Source of the DNA: Chloroflexota bacterium
GTDB lineage: Bacteria; Chloroflexota; Anaerolineae; 4572-78
NCBI GenBank assembly: GCA_024278725.1
Contig: JAJRSQ010000185.1
Span: 1 to 5,107 of the forward strand
Length of the DNA stretch: 5,107 bases
Direction of reading: 5' to 3'
How positions within the stretch are numbered: position 1 is the first letter of the stretch; each line of letters begins with the position of its first letter. Position numbers and translations under genes: made by a program. Shown here in pieces: positions 1-5,107 of this stretch. The notes under the pieces were generated by a model. It did no database searches, was not told the origin of the DNA, and saw only the letters and a program-made list of their open reading frames with translations.

Positions 1-1322
1 GCTTCCGCAATTTGCTTCAGTTTTTCCAGCGTGTCATGATACGGCGATGGTTCATTTGCTTTTTGGCGCAGGAAACGCAGGATGTCGGGCATGAGGGCAA
101 TCGCCTGGTCAATTGCCGGATTCGACCCGTCCACATATGCGCCAATGTTGATTAAATCGGCGGCTTTGTCATAGGTTGCCATTAAGTCGCGGAGTTGGCT
201 GGCGGCGGCGCGGTGCGCTTCATCGGTGATGGCGGGCATCACCCGGCTGACGCTGTCCAAAACGTGAATGGCGGGATAGTGGTTTTGCGCCGCCAAATCT
301 CTGGAAAGGACGATGTGCCCATCCAAAATGGAGCGCACTGCGTCGGTGATGGGTTCGGTCAGGTCGTCCGATTCCACCAGCACGGTGTAAAATCCGGTGA
401 TGGTTCCCCGCTCGCCCGTACCGGTGCGTTCCAGCAGTTTGGGGAGCAGCGCGAATACCGATGGGGTGTACCCTTTCATCGCCGGGGGTTCCCCAATGGC
501 TAGCCCGATTTCGCGCTGTGCCATTGCGAAGCGCGTCACCGAGTCCATCATAAAGGTGACGTCGCGCCCCTGGTCGCGGAAAAATTCGGCGATGGCGGTG
601 GCAACCCATGCCCCCTTCAGGCGCACCAATGCGGGCTGGTCGCTGGTGGAGACAATCACCACCGAGCGTTTCAGCCCTTCTTCGGTCAAATCACGCTCGA
701 TGAATTCCTGCACTTCCCGCCCGCGTTCGCCAATCAGCGCAATCACGCTGATGTCGGCTTTGGCGTGGCGGGCAATCATGCCCATCATTGTGCTTTTGCC
801 CACCCCGCTGCCGGCGAAAATACCGATGCGCTGCCCTTTGCCGACGGTCAGAAAACCGTCAATCGCGCGGACGCCCGTTTCCAGCGGGTTGGCGATGGGC
901 ATACGTCCGAGTGGCGGCGGCGCGGAACCGGCGGCGGGGTATGCCGCCGAGGCGTGGATGGGACCTTTGCCGTCGATGGGCTGCCCCAATCCGTTCAGCA
1001 CCCGTCCCAGCAGCGCGTCGCCCACCGGCACGGTGAACAGCGAGCCGCTGTCGCGGATGGTGTTCCCCGGACCGATGCCCTGCATTTCGCCCAATGGCAT
1101 CAGCAGGGTGCGGTTGTCGCGGAAGCCCATCACTTCGGCGGGCGTTTCCGTTCTGCCGTCTTCCGATACGATGTAGCATAACTGCCCGATTTGGGCGTGC
1201 AATCCCCGCGCTTCGATGGTCAAGCCAATCACCTGCGTTACCCGTCCACTGCGAATGAACGGCGGCACATCATCCAGCGCTTTGAGGTATGCGTCAAAAG
1301 TTTCGGTCAGTTCCATCATCAT
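1..1322 (-). CDS. fliI: Flagellar export ATPase FliI (C-terminus cut by window edge)
   Basis: FliI is the cytosolic ATPase of the flagellar type III export apparatus. It forms a hexamer below the FlhA/FlhB gate, works with FliH and FliJ, and is related to the F1 beta subunit. About 440 codons are present; family members have roughly 430-460, so only the last few residues should be missing beyond position 1. Seen: N-terminal beta-barrel region (about 20-95); Walker A AGSGVGKST with G171 and K176; GERGREV with catalytic Glu199; Walker B ending MMD with Asp260; GYTPSVFALLPKLLERTG at 284-301; LINIGAY at 390-396. All key residues are intact. Three ATGs lie in tandem (1322, 1319, 1316); an in-frame stop lies upstream at 1368-1370. 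I chose the outermost ATG, but no strong Shine-Dalgarno is visible, so the exact start is uncertain by one or two residues. A virulence-type SctN ATPase is the alternative, made unlikely by the nearby FliH and the FliI-like sequence. Confidence 0.95.
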   Translation of the reverse strand, partial: MMMELTETFDAYLKALDDVPPFIRSGRVTQVIGLTIEARGLHAQIGQLCYIVSEDGRTETPAEVMGFRDNRTLLMPLGEMQGIGPGNTIRDSGSLFTVPVGDALLGRVLNGLGQPIDGKGPIHASAAYPAAGSAPPPLGRMPIANPLETGVRAIDGFLTVGKGQRIGIFAGSGVGKSTMMGMIARHAKADISVIALIGERGREVQEFIERDLTEEGLKRSVVIVSTSDQPALVRLKGAWVATAIAEFFRDQGRDVTFMMDSVTRFAMAQREIGLAIGEPPAMKGYTPSVFALLPKLLERTGTGERGTITGFYTVLVESDDLTEPITDAVRSILDGHIVLSRDLAAQNHYPAIHVLDSVSRVMPAITDEAHRAAASQLRDLMATYDKAADLINIGAYVDGSNPAIDQAIALMPDILRFLRQKANEPSPYHDTLEKLKQIAE

Positions 1323-1395
1323 CCCATAGCGTAACGGGGGATTTTTACCCGATACAGTCAAAGGGTATCACAGCTTGCGGCGGAAATCAGTAAAT

Positions 1396-1405
1396 TTCAC
1401 GTGAA
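1396..1405. promoter_or_regulatory. Perfect palindrome TTCACGTGAA, candidate operator
   Basis: This is a self-complementary 10-mer with a CACGTG core. It lies about 30 bp upstream of the plus-strand -35 box and about 75 bp from the fliI start. Perfect two-fold symmetry in a divergent spacer suits a dimeric regulator, but it is short, single-copy in the window, and could be chance. Confidence 0.25.
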
Positions 1406-1434
1406 TGCACCGTAAAGGAATAGTAAATTCTGTG

Positions 1435-1463
1435 TTGACCAGACTATGTCAATGTGTTAAACT
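1435..1463 (+). promoter_or_regulatory. Extended -10 sigma-70-type promoter for the hybrid kinase
   Basis: The -35 is TTGACC (1435-1440, five of six consensus bases). After a 17-bp spacer comes the -10 TAAACT (1458-1463, four of six), preceded by TG one base upstream (1455-1456), the extended -10 signature. Transcription would begin near 1469-1471, about 10 nt before the ATG at 1481. The leader would then be very short and would leave out the AGG at 1466-1468. It would also rule out the in-frame GTG at 1454 as the start from this promoter. Confidence 0.5.
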
Positions 1464-1480
1464 CTAGGCAAGAATACGAC

Positions 1481-4213
1481 ATGGATAAAGATATGACATC
1501 CGCCATCAAACCAACATTATCTGCCGTTGAACAACAAAATTTACTGGTGGCAGAACGCGAACAGCGCATTTTTGCCGAGACGCTCACCGATGTGACCCTC
1601 GCGCTCACCTCGCAGATGAATCACACTGCCGTGTTGAACGAAATTTTGCGGCAGGCGCGACGGCTCGTGCCGTATCGCACCGCACACATCGTTTTGGTGG
1701 AAGGGGATGAGCTGCGAATTTCATGCTGGCAAGGGTATGAAGATTTCGGCAGCGACCGGATGATCGCCCATCTGGTGCAGGCTTTGCCGGAATTCCCGCT
1801 CGATGCGGAGGTGCTGCGTTCCAAAACGCCCCTGCTCATCCCCGACACCCATGCTGAATCGCGTTGGGTGGTGCAGCATGAAACGGATTGGGTGCGCTCG
1901 CACGTGGTGTTCCCCATTACCCTCGGCAATACGGTGCTGGGGCTGTTGCGTCTGGATGCCGACGCCCCGCACGCTTTCGATGAAAAGACCATCACCTACC
2001 TGCGCCCGTTGATGAATGCGGCGGCGATTGCGCTGGAAAATGCCCGCTTGTTTGAGCAGGCGCAAAAAGAACTCGCCGACCGGCAGGCGGTGGAAGCGCA
2101 GTTGAAGGAAAATGTCCAGCAGTTGGAAATGGCGTTTGAGCAGACGAAGGTTTACGCCGAAGAATTGCGCAGTGAAGTGATGGAACGCAAAAAGGCGGAG
2201 AAACAAATTCGCCAACGTAACCGCGAACTGACGCTGTTGAACCGCATCATTTCTGCCAGCGCGCGCGGGCTGCGCGAGGAGGTGATTTTGGATATTGCCT
2301 GCCGCGAGATGGCATTCGCTTTCGATGTGTCCGACTCGTTCGCCATTTTGACGGATGAGGCGGAAAATTGCGTGCGAATTGTCGCGGCGAGCCTCGCCAG
2401 CCACCGCCCCGCATTGCCGCAAACGGTACTTTCGGTGAACGATCATCCGGTGCTGCAAGCGTTGCTGGAGGAAAAATCGCCCATCATCAGCAATAATGTG
2501 GCGAATGAAACGCCACCCCTCGCCCCCGACCCGCTGATTGACGACCGGGGCATCAAATCGCTGGTGCTGGTTCCGCTGATGAGCAATAACGATGTGCTGG
2601 GCGCGCTTTCGTTGTGGCACACCGAGCCGCGCACGTTTTCGCTGGCGGAGGTGGATTTGGTGTGGCGGGTGGCGGAACAGGTTGCGCTGGCAATCACCCG
2701 CGCCCGACTCGACGAGCAGCACCGCCAGCTCAGCGCCGCTATTGAGCAATCGACCGAAAGTGTGGTCATCACCGATGCGGACGGCGCAATTGTTTACACC
2801 AACCCCGCCTTTGAGACCGTCACCGGGTATGAACCGGCGGGCATCTTCGGGAAAACGCTGATAGATTTTCTTCGCAGCGACAAACATCCCGATGAACATT
2901 TTGAGCAAATTTGGCAAACGCTGGCGGCAGGGCAGGCATGGCAGGGACGTTTGACCAGCCGCAAAAGCGACGGCACGTATTTCACCGGCGATACCGCCAT
3001 TGTGCCGATTCGCAATCACCGGCAGGAAATTGTGAATTATGTGTGCAGCCAGCGGGATGTCACCCGCGAATTGCAGTTGGAAACCCAGTATTATCAGGCG
3101 GAAAAGATGCATGCTATCGGCAGGCTGACCAGCGGCATTGCCCACGATTTCAATAATTTGCTCACGGCAATCAACGGTTTTGCGGAAGTTTTGCAGCAGC
3201 AAATCCCCACCGGCGACCCCCTCCGCGAATATGCCGACCGCATCCGCTTCACCGGCAACCGCGCCACCGATTTGGTAGACCGGCTGCTTTCTTTTTCTCG
3301 CAAACAGAGCAGCGACCCGCAAGTGGTGAATTTGAACACGGTGGTCACAGACATCAGCAAGATGTTATCGCCCATTTTGGGCAGGCGAATTACGTTGCGG
3401 ATGAAGTTTGACCCGCATTTGTGGGCGGTGAAAATCGACACCACCCAGTTGGAGCAAATTGTGGTGAATCTGGCGGTCAATGCCCGCGATGCGATGCCGC
3501 ACGGCGGCACGCTTGAGATTCACACCACGAATTGCCGGCTCAAGGGGCAATCTGTGCCGATGGAGCGCGGCGGTGATTTTGTGCTGCTGGAAGTCTCCGA
3601 CACCGGAATGGGGATGCCCGATGAAGTGAAAGCCCATATCTTCGAGCCGTTTTTCACCACCAAAGAGAAGGGGAAGGGGAGCGGGTTGGGTTTGGCGACC
3701 ATTTTCGGTATCGTTCAGCAGTATAACGGTTTCATTGAAGTTGATTCCGCGCTGAATGAGGGGACGACGTTTAAGATTTATCTGCCCCGCACTAAAGAGA
3801 AACCCCCGAAAAAGACCCGCACAATTCAAGCGAATGAGCTGCCGCACGGCACGGAAACGGTGCTGGTGGTGGAAGATGAACCGGCAGTGCGGATGCTGGT
3901 GGTGCGGTTGCTGGCTCGGTACGGGTACACCGTGCTGGAAGCCGATGACGGCAGAAAGGCGTTTGATATGGCGGCGCATCACGAGGGTACGATTGATTTG
4001 TTGTTGTCCGATATGATTATGCCGCAGCTCAGCGGGGAAGAGCTTGCCGTGTTGCTGCAAAAAAAATACCCGCAGATGCGGGTGTTGCTGATGTCCGGGC
4101 AGACGAAATCCAAAGAGGTGACGCTGGACGCGCAAGGGATTCATTTTATGCGCAAGCCTTTTTCGGCGTTTGATTTGGTGCGCACCGTGCGCGATGTGCT
4201 CGATAAGCCGTAG
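1481..4213 (+). CDS. Soluble hybrid sensor histidine kinase, GAF-GAF-PAS-HisKA-HATPase-REC
   Basis: This 910-residue protein should sense cytosolic signals, autophosphorylate on His and pass phosphate to its own receiver. Domains: GAF about 36-192; coiled coil about 190-250; GAF about 252-413; PAS about 415-532 (YTNPAFETVTGY); HisKA with GIAHDFNNLL, phosphoacceptor His555; HATPase with N box (Asn667), G1 DTGMGMP (707-713), F box FEPFFTTK (721-728) and G2 GKGSGLGL (731-738); receiver about 793-910 with acidic pair Glu798/Asp799, phosphoacceptor Asp844, Ser872 and Lys892. All catalytic residues are present. There is no membrane helix or signal peptide, so it is cytosolic, and no DNA-binding or enzymatic output domain, so a separate phosphotransfer or response partner is expected. 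The frame extends up to GTG 1454, but that overlaps the predicted -10; ATG 1481 is preferred and ATG 1493 is possible. It lies antisense between fliH and fliI. The signal sensed is unknown; a motility link is inferred from position only. Confidence 0.95.
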   Translation: MDKDMTSAIKPTLSAVEQQNLLVAEREQRIFAETLTDVTLALTSQMNHTAVLNEILRQARRLVPYRTAHIVLVEGDELRISCWQGYEDFGSDRMIAHLVQALPEFPLDAEVLRSKTPLLIPDTHAESRWVVQHETDWVRSHVVFPITLGNTVLGLLRLDADAPHAFDEKTITYLRPLMNAAAIALENARLFEQAQKELADRQAVEAQLKENVQQLEMAFEQTKVYAEELRSEVMERKKAEKQIRQRNRELTLLNRIISASARGLREEVILDIACREMAFAFDVSDSFAILTDEAENCVRIVAASLASHRPALPQTVLSVNDHPVLQALLEEKSPIISNNVANETPPLAPDPLIDDRGIKSLVLVPLMSNNDVLGALSLWHTEPRTFSLAEVDLVWRVAEQVALAITRARLDEQHRQLSAAIEQSTESVVITDADGAIVYTNPAFETVTGYEPAGIFGKTLIDFLRSDKHPDEHFEQIWQTLAAGQAWQGRLTSRKSDGTYFTGDTAIVPIRNHRQEIVNYVCSQRDVTRELQLETQYYQAEKMHAIGRLTSGIAHDFNNLLTAINGFAEVLQQQIPTGDPLREYADRIRFTGNRATDLVDRLLSFSRKQSSDPQVVNLNTVVTDISKMLSPILGRRITLRMKFDPHLWAVKIDTTQLEQIVVNLAVNARDAMPHGGTLEIHTTNCRLKGQSVPMERGGDFVLLEVSDTGMGMPDEVKAHIFEPFFTTKEKGKGSGLGLATIFGIVQQYNGFIEVDSALNEGTTFKIYLPRTKEKPPKKTRTIQANELPHGTETVLVVEDEPAVRMLVVRLLARYGYTVLEADDGRKAFDMAAHHEGTIDLLLSDMIMPQLSGEELAVLLQKKYPQMRVLLMSGQTKSKEVTLDAQGIHFMRKPFSAFDLVRTVRDVLDKP

Positions 4214-4214
4214 C

Positions 4215-4931
4215 TCACTCGATGGCTTTTGCCAGCGCCGTCTCTATTTGCGCCAGCTTCGTTTGCATCCGCGCGTCAATTGTTCCTCCCTCAATGTCAA
4301 TCATACATCCCCCCCGGCTGACCCGATTGTCGGATACCAGCTCCCAACTGGAATCAGGTTGTTGCAGGTGCGATACCGCTTCCCAATGCGGTTGTAAAAT
4401 TTTATAATCGCTCGGATGGACGTGGACATAACAGCCGCCATGAATGTTCGCCGCTTCGATGACTTCCGCCACCATATCCGCCACCACTTCCGGCTGAACG
4501 GTGAGGGTGTGGGTCAGTATTTTTTTGGCAATTGCCAGCGCCAGCGTGCCCAGATATTCTTTTGTGTTGTGCAACAACGCCTCGTGTTCGGCGGACATAG
4601 CTTCCGCGATGCGTTTGATGTTGGCAATGCCTTCGGCGGCTTCTTTTTCGGCGGCTTGTTTGCCGTCATTGTATCCCGTTTCCAAACCGACTTGCCGCGC
4701 TTTTTTGCGGATTTGTTCCGCTTCCGCTTCCGCGCGGGCGATGAGCGCGTGCGCTTCCGCCTTTGCGGCTTGCACAATGCGCTCCGCTTCTGCGTGCGGG
4801 TCGGGGGGTGGTGGGGCAGGCATCATCGGCGATTTTTCTGCGGGCGCATCGTTGGGGCGCGGTTGCAGATGATTTCGCCCTGCGGTCACCGGTTCGGGGT
4901 CGAACCGGGCTGATTTCAGAATTTTTGCCAT
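4215..4931 (-). CDS. fliH: Flagellar assembly protein FliH (FliI-binding stator)
   Basis: FliH is a dimeric cytosolic protein that binds the FliI N-terminus, restrains its ATPase activity and links it to the C-ring. The 238 residues match the usual family length (about 220-260). Seen in order: start MAKILKS, like the 'IIKS' beginning of many FliH proteins; a proline-rich linker (about 34-45, with PAPPPPDP); an Ala/Glu-rich helix (about 46-80) with small residues spaced by three; the FliH-typical GxxxGxxxG run (Gly82, Gly86, Gly90); a helical region (about 95-165); and the conserved C-terminal block GGCMIDIEGGTIDAR (207-221), related to the F-ATPase delta and V-ATPase E stalk subunits. The ATG at 4931 has AGGGG 10 nt upstream. 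The stop (4217-4215) is one base from the stop of the convergent kinase gene. The Trp-containing N-terminal C-ring anchor of Salmonella FliH is not apparent. Its usual neighbour fliI lies 2.9 kb downstream rather than adjacent. Confidence 0.93.
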   Translation of the reverse strand: MAKILKSARFDPEPVTAGRNHLQPRPNDAPAEKSPMMPAPPPPDPHAEAERIVQAAKAEAHALIARAEAEAEQIRKKARQVGLETGYNDGKQAAEKEAAEGIANIKRIAEAMSAEHEALLHNTKEYLGTLALAIAKKILTHTLTVQPEVVADMVAEVIEAANIHGGCYVHVHPSDYKILQPHWEAVSHLQQPDSSWELVSDNRVSRGGCMIDIEGGTIDARMQTKLAQIETALAKAIE

Positions 4932-4941
4932 AAAATGAATG

Positions 4942-4946
4942 CCCCT
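4942..4946 (-). promoter_or_regulatory. Shine-Dalgarno AGGGG for fliH
   Basis: On the minus strand AGGGG ends 10 nt before the ATG at 4931. It is the clearest ribosome binding site in the window and fixes the fliH start; fliI has no comparable site. Confidence 0.55.
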
Positions 4947-4958
4947 GCAAGTGGTTGA

Positions 4959-4986
4959 ATTACATTGCCGATGTTACGCAGTTGAA
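4959..4986 (-). promoter_or_regulatory. Candidate promoter for fliH
   Basis: Read on the minus strand, -35 TTCAAC (4986-4981, three of six consensus bases), a 16-bp spacer, and -10 TGTAAT (4964-4959, five of six). Initiation would be near 4952, giving a leader of about 20 nt that includes the AGGGG site. The weak -35 keeps confidence low. If real, fliH is transcribed from its own promoter instead of only as part of an upstream fliF/fliG operon. Confidence 0.35.
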
Positions 4987-5059
4987 TGTTTGACAGAATA
5001 AGACTATTGAAATTATTGCGAAAAACTTACAATTTTGGATATTCCCCATCCCCCCTGTG

Positions 5060-5086
5060 TCCCCCCTTCCCACAGGGAAGGGGGGA
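5060..5086. repeat. Perfect G/C-rich inverted repeat, 12-bp arms, 3-nt loop
   Basis: The arms TCCCCCCTTCCC (5060-5071) and GGGAAGGGGGGA (5075-5086) are perfectly complementary around the loop ACA. A second, mutually exclusive hairpin can form from CCCTGTG (5053-5059) and CACAGGG (5071-5077). The surroundings are strand-biased: pyrimidine-rich from about 5043 to 5071, purine-rich from about 5075 to 5106 with a GA run. No T tract follows on either strand, so a standard intrinsic terminator is not supported. It looks like a dispersed intergenic repeat or small palindromic element cut by the right edge. Confidence 0.7.
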
Positions 5087-5107
5087 GTGAGAGAGAGCGA
5101 GGGGGAC

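Larger units (their letters stand above)
1323..1480. promoter_or_regulatory. Divergent control region between fliI and the hybrid kinase
   Basis: No gene is visible here. The region is more A/T-rich than its flanks and must hold the plus-strand promoter of the kinase and any private promoter of fliI. It contains an inverted pair TTGAC/GTCAA (1435-1439 and 1448-1452), a perfect 10-bp palindrome at 1396-1405, and a direct repeat AGTAAATT at 1389-1396 and 1422-1429, spaced 33 bp start to start (about three helical turns). A weak minus-strand promoter for fliI can be drawn as TTTACT (1394-1389), a 16-bp spacer, then TGTGAT (1372-1367), each matching four of six consensus bases. I see no FliA (sigma-28) or sigma-54 consensus. 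Confidence 0.6.

Noticed and set aside
397..1176. 259-codon plus-strand open frame opposite fliI
   Set aside because: It mirrors fliI, which has every catalytic motif on the minus strand. The plus-strand product is low-complexity Ser/Pro/Arg sequence with no known domain.
1337..1350. GGGGG-ATTTTTA-CCC near the fliI start, terminator-like
   Set aside because: Only a three-base-pair stem is possible and the T run lies in the loop rather than after the stem.
1721..3322. Long open frame (533 codons) on the minus strand inside the kinase gene
   Set aside because: It is the antisense shadow of the kinase. The protein is rich in Arg, Gln and His with no recognisable domain, while the plus-strand frame carries a full set of kinase motifs.
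3365..4144. 259-codon minus-strand open frame opposite the kinase C-terminal half
   Set aside because: Antisense shadow of the HATPase and receiver coding sequence; His/Gln/Arg-rich with no domain.
4177..4192. GGTGCGCACC palindrome (4177-4186) and overlapping GCGCAC/GTGCGC inverted repeat near the kinase stop
   Set aside because: It lies within the receiver coding sequence (Val-Arg-Thr-Val-Arg codons) and lacks a T tract on either strand, so it is not supported as a terminator.
4720..4800. Recurring CTTCCGC-like hexamers resembling a short tandem repeat
   Set aside because: Explained by Ala-Glu codon pairs in the Ala/Glu-rich helix of FliH; spacing is irregular and follows the protein sequence.
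4990..5018. Perfect TTGACA on the plus strand at 4990-4995, possible promoter for a gene beyond 5107
   Set aside because: No acceptable -10 at 16-18 bp (ATTATT, TTATTG or TATTGC, at best three of six), and no plus-strand gene follows in the window.

Overview
The window carries three protein-coding genes. Two encode the cytosolic flagellar type III export ATPase module: fliH (complete) and fliI (cut by the left edge), both on the minus strand. Between them, on the plus strand, lies one large soluble hybrid histidine kinase. No RNA gene, CRISPR array or recognisable transposase is visible.

Layout, left to right: fliI (1-1322, minus, C-terminal end beyond position 1); a 158-bp non-coding divergent control region (1323-1480) with an extended -10 promoter for the kinase and several small symmetric elements; the hybrid kinase (1481-4213, plus; GAF, coiled coil, GAF, PAS, HisKA, HATPase, receiver); then, after a single base, the stop codon of fliH (4215-4931, minus). 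The last 176 bp (4932-5107) hold no gene: there is a plausible fliH promoter and ribosome binding site, then a G/C-rich, strand-asymmetric inverted repeat that reaches the right edge.

In most flagellar loci fliH and fliI are adjacent, usually within a fliF-fliG-fliH-fliI-fliJ series. Here a 2.7-kb regulatory gene on the opposite strand separates them. If fliH and fliI are still co-transcribed, their message must cross the kinase gene in antisense, which would be a noncontiguous operon. If not, fliI needs its own promoter in 1323-1480. The kinase ends 1 bp from fliH and starts divergently from fliI, so its expression is physically tied to both. A role in motility or flagellar control is an inference from position only; its receiver domain has no output domain attached.

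Organism: a flagellated bacterium of moderately high G+C. The GAF style of the kinase (residues near 60-80, a 'VPY..AHIVLVEGDELRI..WQGYE' pattern) and the G/C-rich intergenic repeat remind me of Chloroflexota (Anaerolineae and relatives). This is recollection of family style, not a database result, and the assignment is tentative.
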